DNA of 11,151 bases from Comamonadaceae bacterium (GCA_947455875.1 CANGSD010000014.1:1-11151); one strand, 5' to 3'; positions 1 through 6,946 are shown, counted from the first letter of the stretch. Notes: a model not told the origin generated them from the letters alone. Program-made: numbers and translations.

Positions 1-257
1 CCGGCGAGATTCCCTTCATGACCCTGGTGCGCGCCTTTCTGACCTCCGAACTCAAAAGCGCCTTCACCATCGGTTTCCTGATCTACATCCCCTTCCTGGT
101 GATCGACCTGATCGTGGCCAGCGTGCTCATGTCCATGGGCATGATGATGCTGTCCCCGATGATGATCTCCATGCCGTTCAAGCTGATGCTGTTCGTGCTG
201 GTCGATGGCTGGGCCCTGATCATGGGTTCGCTGGCATCCAGTTTCGTGATGCCCTAG
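1..257 (+). CDS. fliP: Flagellar export gate protein FliP (3' end only)
   Basis: This is the C-terminal part of FliP, an inner-membrane subunit of the flagellar type III export gate that forms the FliP5-FliQ4-FliR1 core. The reading frame is open from the window edge; the upstream part lies outside. The visible piece starts [12 protein letters not shown] and holds the two last hydrophobic helices, separated by a methionine-rich stretch (GMMMLSP, codons near 138-158). That stretch corresponds to the conserved methionine gasket that closes the export pore in characterised FliP proteins. It ends ASSFVMP with TAG at 255-257. fliQ follows after 27 nt, consistent with a fliPQR operon. Identification rests on strong family conservation of this region. 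Confidence 0.96.
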   Translation, partial: GEIPFMTLVRAFLTSELKSAFTIGFLIYIPFLVIDLIVASVLMSMGMMMLSPMMISMPFKLMLFVLVDGWALIMGSLASSFVMP

Positions 258-284
258 CCCCCACACGCACAACGGAGTCAAGCA

Positions 285-554
285 ATGGATTCAGCCATGG
301 TCGTAGACATCGGACGGCAGGCCCTGTGGGCCACGCTCCTGGTCAGCGCACCCCTTCTGGGCGTGGCTCTGATCGTGGGTCTGGTGATTGGTATCGTGCA
401 GGCGGCCACCTCGATCAACGAGATGACGCTCAGTTTCATCCCCAAGGTGATCGCGATGGGTCTGGCCATCCTGCTGTTTGGCAGCTGGATGCTGGGCACC
501 CTGGTGGAATTCACCCGCGCCATCTTTCAGCGCATTCCCGCGCTGTTCGGGTAA
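285..554 (+). CDS. fliQ: Flagellar export gate protein FliQ
   Basis: FliQ is a small inner-membrane subunit of the flagellar type III secretion gate. The 89-residue product matches the usual family length of about 89-90. It shows two hydrophobic helices (about residues 15-38 and 55-75) separated by the conserved polar loop QAATSINEMTLSFIPK, a hallmark of FliQ and its virulence T3SS homologues. The ATG at 285 is preceded by GGAG at 274-277 with about 7 nt spacing, which supports this start. The gene sits 27 nt after fliP and 22 nt before fliR, so the three are very likely co-transcribed and assembled as one complex. Confidence 0.97.
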   Translation: MDSAMVVDIGRQALWATLLVSAPLLGVALIVGLVIGIVQAATSINEMTLSFIPKVIAMGLAILLFGSWMLGTLVEFTRAIFQRIPALFG

Positions 555-576
555 TCGGGCAGCGAGGGCCTGGGCC

Positions 577-1353
577 ATGGAGTTGCTGGCAGCCGACGTC
601 GTCGCGAGGTTCTACACGTTCCTCTGGCCGATGCTGCGCATCTCGGCCCTGATGGTTACGGCCCCCGTCTTTGCCCTGCGCGCCTTCAACGTACGGTTTC
701 GTGTTCTGCTGGCCATCGTGCTGGCCTGGATGGTCTACCCGATGCATACCTGGCCGGTGATCGACCCGGTGTCGGCTGCGGGCCTCAAGGAAATCATCAA
801 CCAACTGGCCATTGGTGCCATCGCCGGCCTGATCTTGCAGATGGTGGTCGCCGCCATGGTGGTGGGCGGCCAGGCCATCGCCACCTCCATGGGCCTGTCC
901 ATGGCCAACCTGATGGATCCGAACATGGGTAACGTGCCCGTGATCTCGCAATTCCTGATCGTGCTGGGCTCGCTGATCTTCGTCGGCATGGGGGGCCACG
1001 TGATCCTCCTGGGCATGATCGTCGAGAGCTTTCACACCCTGCCCATAGGCACCAGCATCTTCTCGCCCGAAAGCATGGGCCTGCTGCTTCGCTGGAGCTC
1101 CATGATGTTCCTGGGCGCGGTGCTGATGTCGCTGCCGGTCATGGTGGCACTTTTGTTTGTCAACATCGGGGTGGGCGTGATCACGCGCGCCGCTCCCAGT
1201 CTGAACATCTTCTCGGTCGGCTTCCCGGCCTCGGTCGCCGTCGGTTTCATCGTGCTGCTCGCTTTTATGGGCAGCATCATTGGCCGCATCGACTGGATGT
1301 GGGTGCAAGGTTTTTCCACCGTGCGCGAACTCCTGGGGGTGCCGCGTGGCTGA
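577..1353 (+). CDS. fliR: Flagellar export gate protein FliR
   Basis: FliR is the single-copy subunit that completes the FliPQR export gate in the inner membrane. The product from ATG 577 is 258 residues, close to the usual length of about 260. It is strongly hydrophobic throughout, with about six membrane segments. Family features seen are the N-terminal RISALMVTAPVFALRAFNVRFR region, GGQAIATSMGLSMANLMDPN in the middle, and RAAPSLNIFSVGFPASVAVG near the C-terminus. The frame is open further upstream to 478, but that extension lies inside fliQ and is hydrophilic and unlike FliR. The start at 577, with a GAGGG-type element upstream, is therefore preferred. The 3' end overlaps the flhB start by 8 nt. 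Confidence 0.96.
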   Translation: MELLAADVVARFYTFLWPMLRISALMVTAPVFALRAFNVRFRVLLAIVLAWMVYPMHTWPVIDPVSAAGLKEIINQLAIGAIAGLILQMVVAAMVVGGQAIATSMGLSMANLMDPNMGNVPVISQFLIVLGSLIFVGMGGHVILLGMIVESFHTLPIGTSIFSPESMGLLLRWSSMMFLGAVLMSLPVMVALLFVNIGVGVITRAAPSLNIFSVGFPASVAVGFIVLLAFMGSIIGRIDWMWVQGFSTVRELLGVPRG

Positions 1354-2518
1354 AAACAGCGCCCAGGAACGCACCGAAGAACCCACCGCGCGCCGACTGC
1401 AAAAGGCGCGCGAAGAAGGTCAGATCGCCCGCTCCACCGAGGCGCCAGCTGCGGCCGTCGTGATCGGCGCACTGCTGCTGATCACCCTCATGGGCAGCTG
1501 GATGGCGCAGCGACTGACCACGCATTTCGCCAGTGGCTTCACGTTCGACCGCAAGACCCTGGACACGCCCGTTCTGATGCTCGCGAGCTTGGGCGACCAA
1601 CTGGTCAACGGCTTCCTCGTGGTCATGCCCGTCATGGGTCTGACCGTGATCATGGCCGTTCTGGCCGCCGGCCTCTCGGGTGGCTTCATGTTCTCGCCGG
1701 CCGCCGCCGCACCGAAGGCCACCAAGCTCAGTCCCATCGAGGGCCTCAAGCGCATGTTCGGCACGCACGCCCTCGTCGAACTGGGCAAGGCCATCCTGAA
1801 GTTTGTCCTCGTGGGCGGTGCCCTATGGCTCAGTCTGGCCCTGCGCATGGACGACATCCTGCGCATTGGCGACATGGCGCTGGAGCCGGCCATGGCCTTG
1901 GCTGGCACCCTGCTGCTGCAGTCGGCGCTGGTCATTTCCTTGGCACTGGGCCTGATCGCATTGATCGACGTGCCCTGGCAGCGTCACAGCTTCATGAAGC
2001 GCATGCGCATGACGCACCAGGAAATCAAGGACGAAATGAAAGACATGGAGGGTCGACCCGAGGTCAAGGCCCACATCCGTCGGCGTCAGCGCGAGATGGC
2101 CAATGTCCGCATGCTGCAACGGGTGAAAGACGCTGACGTCGTCATCACCAACCCCGAGCACTTCGCCGTCGCCCTCGAATACGACCCCAACGGCAATGGC
2201 GCTCCCATTTTGGTGGCCAAGGGCAGCGACTTCATGGCCGCCAAGATCCGTGAAAAAGCGGCCAATGCCGGCGTGCACCTGTTCGCCGCACCCGAACTCG
2301 CTCGTGCCCTGTACTTCACCACCGAGGCCGAACATCCGGTGCCCGAGTCCCTTTATCACGCGGTGGCCCAGGTCATCGCCTATGTGTTCAGTCTCGAGGG
2401 TGCGCAGCCGGGTCGCCCGGGCATGCGCCGCCCCCATCCGGTCGTGCCGCCCACCATGCGCTTCGACGCCGATGGCCGTCGCCTCGAGCAGGACGACGAA
2501 GTCGCCGTACCCGCCTGA
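1346..2518 (+). CDS. flhB: Flagellar export specificity switch protein FlhB (GTG start)
   Basis: FlhB sits in the export apparatus and switches secretion from rod/hook to filament substrates after autocleavage of its cytoplasmic domain. From the GTG at 1346 the product is 390 residues. It opens with the family-typical AENSAQERTEEPTARRLQKA and has four membrane segments (about residues 34-54, 85-108, 142-165, 180-210). A basic linker containing RRRQREMANVRM follows, then the cleavage region. The usual NPTH motif reads NPEH here: N269-P270-E271-H272, with the same numbering as Salmonella FlhB. The cleaved N-P pair and the histidine are kept; the threonine is replaced by glutamate. The GTG start is chosen because the frame upstream lies in fliR and is unlike FlhB; it overlaps the fliR stop by 8 nt, which suggests translational coupling. 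The C-terminal tail is Pro/Arg-rich and variable. Confidence 0.96.
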   Translation: MAENSAQERTEEPTARRLQKAREEGQIARSTEAPAAAVVIGALLLITLMGSWMAQRLTTHFASGFTFDRKTLDTPVLMLASLGDQLVNGFLVVMPVMGLTVIMAVLAAGLSGGFMFSPAAAAPKATKLSPIEGLKRMFGTHALVELGKAILKFVLVGGALWLSLALRMDDILRIGDMALEPAMALAGTLLLQSALVISLALGLIALIDVPWQRHSFMKRMRMTHQEIKDEMKDMEGRPEVKAHIRRRQREMANVRMLQRVKDADVVITNPEHFAVALEYDPNGNGAPILVAKGSDFMAAKIREKAANAGVHLFAAPELARALYFTTEAEHPVPESLYHAVAQVIAYVFSLEGAQPGRPGMRRPHPVVPPTMRFDADGRRLEQDDEVAVPA

Positions 2519-2559
2519 TGGTCCGAATTGTTCGTATCTGATCTTCCACGCCTGCCGCC

Positions 2560-3507
2560 ATGACGAAAAAGAAGCCGTCACTCACCGCCGCCACACTGCC
2601 GCTGCCCGAAGCCAATGGCTACTACAGCCTGGACGACGAAAAGCGCATGAAGGCCCTGGTCCGCGCCCTCTTGGAGGGAGGTCGTCCGATCGCTCTATCC
2701 AGTGCCTCCAGCGACGCCCTGGACCACTACAGCCGTCTGCTCGTGCGCGACCTGCGCCAGCACGAACATGTGAAGGTGATGGCGCACCTGCCTGGCAGCT
2801 CCGACAAGCTGGTGCAGCAGGTCAACGACCTGCTGGCCGACCTGCCCCTGTCTGACGTCATCACCCGTGATCCCGCCGCGGCGCGACCGGTTCATATCTT
2901 CGTGGTCCACGACAGCCCTACCCTCTCCAGCGCCGAATTCGCGCTGCTGGTACGACTGGTCAATGACCTGCCGGGTGCCAATCTGCGCATCGCCCTGATC
3001 CAGGACCGTGACTTCGCCGTCACCGGCAATCTGGAGGTGCTGGGCGCACAGGCGCTGCACTGGCGCATCCAGGTCGCGGGCATGCCCGCCTCTGTCAGCA
3101 GCCAGGCCACACGCGAGGCCATGCGTGAAGCTCTGCGCGAGCCGCCCGAGACCTTGCCCCCCTGGGCTGTCACCCAACAACCCAAGCCGACTCGCCGTCG
3201 CTGGCGGCTCGCGTTCTGGCGTCGCGACGAACCCACCACCGGCTCGAAGACGCCCGCGCGCACCGCCCAGGCCAAACCGACCGTCAAGCCCCTGGCCCGA
3301 CCCGCCGCCCGAGCCGCCGCCAAGCCGCTGGCCAGCAAGACCGTCGCGGGCCAGCGCAAGGCCGCTCCTGCGATCGACAGCGTGGCCCGCCGCAACCGCG
3401 TGATCCTGGTTGGGGGTGTCCTTCTCAGTGCGGCGCTGGCCGCAGGCTTGGGCACCTGGCTGTCGATCCAGCCCTCGGCCACGATCGCCCTGCAGACGCG
3501 CCCTTGA
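2560..3507 (+). CDS. Unrecognised membrane-anchored protein with a degenerate ExeA/DamX-like ATPase domain
   Basis: I do not recognise this 315-residue protein as a named family. Residues about 20-172 have the layout of an ExeA/MshM/DamX-type AAA domain: YYSLDDEKRMKALVRALLEG, then a strand where the P-loop should be, then VHIFVVHDSPTLSSAEFALL and LRIALI. The P-loop GxxxxGK is replaced by SSASSDALDHYS (about 47-58), and the Walker B/DEAQ position reads VVHDSP (115-120). It therefore probably cannot bind or hydrolyse ATP in the usual way; this is inference. Residues about 205-278 are a basic Lys/Arg/Ala/Pro linker. A single hydrophobic helix follows (about 281-301), then a 14-residue tail. The likely topology is a cytoplasmic N-domain with a C-terminal anchor. 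It starts 41 nt after flhB with no clear Shine-Dalgarno. The location suggests a role at the flagellar pole or motor, but nothing proves it. Confidence 0.8.
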   Translation: MTKKKPSLTAATLPLPEANGYYSLDDEKRMKALVRALLEGGRPIALSSASSDALDHYSRLLVRDLRQHEHVKVMAHLPGSSDKLVQQVNDLLADLPLSDVITRDPAAARPVHIFVVHDSPTLSSAEFALLVRLVNDLPGANLRIALIQDRDFAVTGNLEVLGAQALHWRIQVAGMPASVSSQATREAMREALREPPETLPPWAVTQQPKPTRRRWRLAFWRRDEPTTGSKTPARTAQAKPTVKPLARPAARAAAKPLASKTVAGQRKAAPAIDSVARRNRVILVGGVLLSAALAAGLGTWLSIQPSATIALQTRP

Positions 3508-3526
3508 CCCTTTACAGGCACCCTCT

Positions 3527-3907
3527 ATGAGCGCCCCAACGCCCCCGCCTCCCGCCGTCATCGGCAGCGGCAAGCCGCACACCGTCTCGGTCAAGCCCGG
3601 GACCAATGTGGCATCCAGCCAGAAGGCCCGCAAGCCAGACGACGAGGCCGGCCAAGACCTCACCGCGCGCCTGAAGGCCACCTTGCGTCGTGGCGAGGAA
3701 GCCAGCCAGGCCCGCCGGGGCACCCGCGAACCCGACGCGCCCAAGCCCGCACAGATCGCACAAGACATCGACGAAACACCCACCGGCACGCAGCCCGCGG
3801 GCCTGAGCAGCGCCATCCGGCAACGCATCGCGCAGCTGCGAGAACGCAATGAAGCCGTGGGCCAAGAACTCGAGCGCCTACCCCCTGCGGGGCAACGCGC
3901 TCGCTGA
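3527..3907 (+). CDS. Small unrecognised protein, probably disordered
   Basis: This 126-residue product has no family I recognise, no signal peptide and no membrane segment. The N-terminus is Pro-rich (MSAPTPPPPAVIGSG). The middle is rich in Lys, Arg, Asp and Glu with few hydrophobic residues, as in disordered proteins. The last third (about residues 90-118, including AIRQRIAQLRERNEAVGQEL) could form an amphipathic helix or short coiled coil. The ATG at 3527 is preferred because further upstream the frame overlaps the end of the previous gene. It lies 19 nt after that gene and 15 nt before the next, in the same direction, so it is likely part of the same operon. It could be an adaptor between its two membrane-anchored neighbours; that is speculative. 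Confidence 0.72.
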   Translation: MSAPTPPPPAVIGSGKPHTVSVKPGTNVASSQKARKPDDEAGQDLTARLKATLRRGEEASQARRGTREPDAPKPAQIAQDIDETPTGTQPAGLSSAIRQRIAQLRERNEAVGQELERLPPAGQRAR

Positions 3908-3922
3908 ATCCAGGAGAGACCC

Positions 3923-4993
3923 ATGAACGCACCCGCGACCCCCGACACCGGCGACACCGCCGCCGCCTCCGGCACGCCCCCGGCGGTCACCCCGAGCGAC
4001 CCGGGCTTCCAGCCGCAGCCCCCCGTACTGGCCGACGTCGTCGAGCCGGGTGATGCGACGGCCCTCGCAGCCGCAGCGGAAGCCGATTCCGCCGCCATCG
4101 CCGTTGCCACTGCGGCGACTGCCGCTGCCACGCCCCCACCGACCCCCGCGCCTGCAGCCACGGCTGCTTCGGCCACCTCGCTCGCTGGCCTGGACGAACT
4201 GGCTGGCGCGGTCCTGGACGCTGCCGAATTGGCCAACCGCGGGGCGCAAGCCGCCGCCAGCGTCGCCGCCGGTTTGAACCGCACCACCGATGCCTTGCAA
4301 GCCACGCAAAACAGCGTGCGCAAGCAAAGCTATGTCGTCATGGGCATCGTCACGCTGGTCACGCTGCTGACGCTGATGTTCATCGTCGTCACTGGCATCC
4401 GCATGAACAGCCGCATCAACCAGCTCGATGCCACCTTGCTCGCCGTCGCCCAGCGCGCTGTTGCCCTGAACGAAGGACTGGGTTCTCTGAACACCATCAA
4501 CGAATCGGTGGGCAAGCTCGCCTCGCAAATCGAGGTGCTGGCCCGCACCACTGGCGAGGTCGGCGCACGCATCGACCAGACCGTCAAGCAATCGGAGACG
4601 CTGGCCAGCCAGATCCCAACCAAGACCGCCGAACAAGTCGCTGCGGGCAACCAGAATCTGGCGCGCCAGTTCGAGGGCATGAATGGCCGCATGCAGGCCC
4701 AGGCCGCTGCTGTTCAGGCCCTCAGCCGCGACGTCCAGGCGCTCAAGGGCGCAGTGGGCAATGTGGACAAGCTCAATCGCGACGTCCAGGCCCTGGTGAC
4801 CTTGCAGCGTGAGCGCTATCTGGAAGCCATGCAAAGGAACGCCGCCACCACGGGTGCCGCAGCCGCCGCCGAGCGCGAACGCGAGCGCTCCGTGCAGTAC
4901 CCTCGCGTGCAGCCGCCGGTCAGCCCCAACGCAGCGCCGTCGACCACCACGAACAATAGCGGCGCGATCGTGGTCCCGCCGCGCGCCAACTAA
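3923..4993 (+). CDS. Unrecognised single-pass membrane protein with long coiled coil
   Basis: The 356-residue product is not a family I can name. Residues 1-95 are a low-complexity Ala/Pro/Thr region. Residues about 95-135 are polar and helical. One strong membrane helix lies at about 137-159 (within YVVMGIVTLVTLLTLMFIVV). Residues about 163-300 are a long heptad-like Ala/Leu/Gln/Val segment that looks like a coiled coil. The tail is Pro/Asn/Thr-rich. There is no signal peptide, and no HAMP or MCP signalling hairpin that I can see, although the coiled coil superficially recalls chemoreceptors. A good AGGAGA at 3912-3917, 6 nt from the ATG, supports this start. It is the last gene of the + strand run, convergent with the FleQ-like gene. 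A scaffold or tether in the membrane is a reasonable guess only. Confidence 0.78.
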   Translation: MNAPATPDTGDTAAASGTPPAVTPSDPGFQPQPPVLADVVEPGDATALAAAAEADSAAIAVATAATAAATPPPTPAPAATAASATSLAGLDELAGAVLDAAELANRGAQAAASVAAGLNRTTDALQATQNSVRKQSYVVMGIVTLVTLLTLMFIVVTGIRMNSRINQLDATLLAVAQRAVALNEGLGSLNTINESVGKLASQIEVLARTTGEVGARIDQTVKQSETLASQIPTKTAEQVAAGNQNLARQFEGMNGRMQAQAAAVQALSRDVQALKGAVGNVDKLNRDVQALVTLQRERYLEAMQRNAATTGAAAAAERERERSVQYPRVQPPVSPNAAPSTTTNNSGAIVVPPRAN

Positions 4994-5008
4994 GCGCCGT
5001 CACGGATA

Positions 5009-5022
5009 GGACGCGAACGTCC
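5009..5022. other. Short hairpin between convergent genes
   Basis: The 34-nt gap between the two convergent genes contains the inverted repeat GGACG-CGAA-CGTCC, a 5-bp GC-rich stem with a tetraloop. There is no T-run on either side, so it does not meet the usual form of an intrinsic terminator. It may still help to end or stabilise one of the two transcripts. Confidence 0.3.
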
Positions 5023-5027
5023 GGCGA

Positions 5028-6266
5028 TCAGCCGGTGCGCGTCTCGCCCACGCGCAGCTCGTACTTCTGGATCTTCTCGATCAGCGTCGTGCGTTGCAGG
5101 TGCAGCAGCCGCGCCGTCTGAGACACGTTGCCGTTGGTTCGCTGCAGGGCCTGCTCGATCAGGCTGCGCTCGATGGTCACCAGCTGCTGCTTGAGCGGCA
5201 AGCCGTCGGGCGGCAGGCTCACGATGCCCTGCGCCAGGCACACGATTTCTTCCACCACATTGGGCGTGGGCAATTCACCCACCGGCGCCTCCAGCTCGGG
5301 CGGCAGGCTCACGGCTTGCAGCATCGCAGGATCGACCCCGTCTTGAGGGCGATCCGGCGACGCCGGCATGAAGGCCGGCGTATCGTCCACGCGGTCTAGC
5401 AGGGACATCAACACCGCATCGTCCTCGCTCGGCCCGATCACGGGCGCCGCAGGTCGCGGGGTCGCTGTCGCGACGGCCGGCGCACGGGCACACAAGCCCG
5501 GCGGCAGCATGCTGGTCGGAATTGCCCGCAGCTGTACGCGCTGCCCGGGGAACAGCGTGGTGAAGCGATCGACCAGGTTGGACAGCTCGCGCACATTCCC
5601 GGGCCAGCGATAGGCCACCAGCGCCTGCATCAACTCCTCGTCGAAGCCAATCGGTGGCCGGCCTTCGCTCGCGTGACGCTCGGCGTAGAAGGCCAGCAGC
5701 TCGGGGATGTCTTCCAGGCGCTCGCGCAGCGGCGCGGTGTGGCAAGGCAGCACATTGAGACGGTAGTACAGGTCTTCGCGAAAGCGCGACTGCGCCACAT
5801 CCTGCGCCAGATTCTTGTGGGTGGCGGCGATCACGCGCACATCGATCGGCAGGGGCCGGCTCGCACCTACCGGAAGCACGCAGCGCTCCTGCAGCACACG
5901 CAGCAGCTTGACCTGCATGTCCAGCGGCAGGTCGCCGATCTCGTCCAGAAACAAGGTGCCGCCATGGGCCATCTCGAAGCGCCCCACGCGGTCGCTCACC
6001 GCGCCGGTGAACGCGCCCTTGCGATGACCGAACAACTCGCTTTCGATCAGGTCCTTGGGGATGGCGCCGCAGTTGATCGGCACGAAGGGCGCCTGGCGGC
6101 GACTGCCCTGACGGTGTAGCGCCTGCGCCACGAGTTCCTTGCCGGTGCCGCTCTCGCCGGTGATCAGAACGGTCGAATTCGATCCGGCCAACACCTTGAT
6201 CAGGTCCAGCAGCGTGCGCGTGTGAGCGCTCTTGCCGATGATCGGGGTGGAGGGCGAGGCTTGCAT
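5028..6266 (-). CDS. Sigma-54-dependent activator, FleQ/FlrA type, without receiver domain
   Basis: A 412-residue enhancer-binding protein that would remodel RpoN-RNA polymerase at sigma-54 promoters. The AAA+ domain begins almost at the N-terminus: Walker A GESGTGKE (37-44), the sigma-54 contact loop GAFTGA (84-89), Walker B GGTLFLDE (102-109), [11 protein letters not shown] (163-173) and WPGNVREL (221-228). A Pro/acidic linker of about 100 residues (about 255-358) follows, then a Fis-type helix-turn-helix (about 365-405, including [19 protein letters not shown]). The helix-turn-helix, with [13 protein letters not shown], and the AAA+ sequence resemble Pseudomonas FleQ, the flagellar master regulator. 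FleQ has an additional N-terminal atypical receiver that is absent here; there is no sign of one upstream. The position opposite the flagellar genes supports a flagellar role. It could instead be a regulator of a neighbouring envelope function. Confidence 0.93.
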   Translation of the reverse strand: MQASPSTPIIGKSAHTRTLLDLIKVLAGSNSTVLITGESGTGKELVAQALHRQGSRRQAPFVPINCGAIPKDLIESELFGHRKGAFTGAVSDRVGRFEMAHGGTLFLDEIGDLPLDMQVKLLRVLQERCVLPVGASRPLPIDVRVIAATHKNLAQDVAQSRFREDLYYRLNVLPCHTAPLRERLEDIPELLAFYAERHASEGRPPIGFDEELMQALVAYRWPGNVRELSNLVDRFTTLFPGQRVQLRAIPTSMLPPGLCARAPAVATATPRPAAPVIGPSEDDAVLMSLLDRVDDTPAFMPASPDRPQDGVDPAMLQAVSLPPELEAPVGELPTPNVVEEIVCLAQGIVSLPPDGLPLKQQLVTIERSLIEQALQRTNGNVSQTARLLHLQRTTLIEKIQKYELRVGETRTG

Positions 6267-6337
6267 GTCAGGCCAGTGGGGTCAGCGCAGGGAAGACGCG
6301 AAAGCAGACATTTACGGTCGAATTACTCTTCAAATAG

Positions 6338-6358
6338 CCGGTTTGAATTACAAACGGG
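6338..6358. promoter_or_regulatory. Near-palindrome, possible operator upstream of the FleQ-like gene
   Basis: Two 8-nt arms, CCGGTTTG and CAAACGGG, flank AATTA. Seven of eight arm positions pair. A second, overlapping inverted repeat TTCAAA-N7-TTTGAA lies at 6329-6347, and GAATTAC occurs twice as a direct repeat 25 nt apart. The site is 72-92 nt upstream of the activator's ATG, in the only AT-richer intergenic region of the window. This fits a dimeric regulator site, but the sequence does not match the FleQ box as I know it, and the binding protein is unknown. Confidence 0.35.
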
Positions 6359-6461
6359 CCAGTCATACTTTCGAAATCACCTTGGGCTCATGCCTCTGAG
6401 GTGGTGCGCAGGGCCAATCTGCTCGATTCAAGCCCTGGCAATTTCCAAAGCGACCGACACA

Positions 6462-6490
6462 TTTATCGTGGTTATACGCAATGGTTGTAA
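6462..6490 (-). promoter_or_regulatory. Candidate sigma-70 promoter for the FleQ-like gene
   Basis: On the - strand TTACAA (6490-6485) and GATAAA (6467-6462) are separated by exactly 17 nt. Matches to consensus are modest (3 of 6 and 4 of 6). It would give a leader of about 190 nt before the ATG at 6266. It overlaps the start region expected from the adjacent sigma-54-like element, so at most one of the two may be the main promoter. Confidence 0.3.
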
Positions 6491-6500
6491 CATAAATAGC

Positions 6501-6515
6501 GCAATTTGGGTGCCT
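6501..6515 (-). promoter_or_regulatory. Candidate sigma-54 (-24/-12) promoter
   Basis: On the - strand AGGCAC-CCAAA-TTGC matches the RpoN core TGGCAC-N5-TTGC at nine of ten fixed positions, with GG and GC at the required spacing. The base after TTGC is G rather than A/T. It points toward the FleQ-like activator gene, lies in non-coding DNA just downstream of the hupB/tRNA-Val terminator, and predicts a start near 6489. The usual upstream activator sites would then fall within the tRNA or hupB region. Confidence 0.45.
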
Positions 6516-6539
6516 TTCCACGACCTCGGAACGCCCAAC

Positions 6540-6566
6540 AAAAAGCCCGCCGATGGCGGGCTTTTT
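6540..6566 (-). terminator. Intrinsic terminator after tRNA-Val (also functional-looking on + strand)
   Basis: A perfect inverted repeat with a GC core GCCCGCC/GGCGGGC, a 3-nt loop, and A5/T5 flanks on both sides. Read on the - strand, the stem is followed by a T-run, directly downstream of tRNA-Val and hupB. Because it is symmetric it would also stop + strand transcription. Confidence 0.9.
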
Positions 6567-6581
6567 GATTCGCAATGTTTG

Positions 6582-6657
6582 TGGTGGGTGCTGAGGGGTT
6601 CGAACCCCCGACCTACGCCTTGTAAGGGCGCCGCTCTACCAACTGAGCTAAGCACCC
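6582..6657 (-). tRNA. tRNA-Val (anticodon UAC)
   Basis: A complete 76-nt tRNA with encoded CCA. The acceptor arms GGGTGCT and AGCACCC pair over all 7 bp. The D stem is GCTC/GAGC with AGTTGGTA in the loop. The anticodon stem is GCGCC/GGCGT with loop CTTACAA, giving anticodon TAC (complement at 6622-6624), which reads valine GUA and related codons. The T arm is GGGGG-TTCGAAC-CCCTC. It lies 16 nt downstream of hupB and 15 nt upstream of a strong terminator, so it is probably processed from a hupB-tRNA transcript. Confidence 0.98.
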
Positions 6658-6673
6658 CACCTGAAACAGGCGA

Positions 6674-6946
6674 TCAGTTCAGGGCGTCCTTCAGGGCCTT
6701 GCCCGGGCGGAACTTCGGCACCTTGGCGGCCTTGATCTTGATGGTGGCGCCGGTGCGGGGATTACGGCCGCTGCGTGCAGCGCGCTTGCCAACGGCAAAA
6801 GTGCCGAAACCCACCAGAGACACCGAGCCGCCCTTTTTCAGAGTGGTCTTCACGGCACCAATCATCGACTCCAGCGAGCGCGTGGCGGCGGCTTTGGAGA
6901 TGTCGGCATGTTTTGCGATGTGCTCAATCAATTCGGTTTTGTTCAC
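6674..6946 (-). CDS. hupB: DNA-binding protein HU-beta (GTG start)
   Basis: HU is a small histone-like protein that binds and bends DNA as a dimer and helps organise the nucleoid. The 90-residue product matches the usual length. It carries the HU signature [30 protein letters not shown] region (about residues 46-71), containing the DNA-embracing arm with RNPRTG, and ends [15 protein letters not shown]. The start is taken as GTG at 6946 because [17 protein letters not shown] is the normal N-terminus. The frame is open further upstream to an ATG at 7030, but that extension is unlike HU. A GAGGGG element precedes the GTG. A strong promoter lies upstream, and tRNA-Val with a terminator follows. 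Confidence 0.97.
   Translation of the reverse strand: MNKTELIEHIAKHADISKAAATRSLESMIGAVKTTLKKGGSVSLVGFGTFAVGKRAARSGRNPRTGATIKIKAAKVPKFRPGKALKDALN

Noticed and set aside
1145..1159. TGGCAC-N5-TTTG, sigma-54-like match on the + strand
   Set aside because: It lies inside fliR, lacks the essential -12 GC, and no gene start follows at a suitable distance.
511..1386. - strand open frame of 291 codons opposite fliR
   Set aside because: Strongly His/Gln/Asp-biased, as expected for the complement of a hydrophobic membrane protein gene.
2695..4323. Long open frame on the - strand (542 codons) opposite the unrecognised cassette
   Set aside because: It is antisense to two or three well-supported + strand genes, is low-complexity (Ala/Gly/Arg-rich) as expected from GC-rich shadow frames, and shows no domain.
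3923..4993. Possible methyl-accepting chemotaxis receptor
   Set aside because: There is only one membrane helix in the middle of the protein, no periplasmic sensor, no HAMP domain and no signalling hairpin motif; only the coiled coil is similar.
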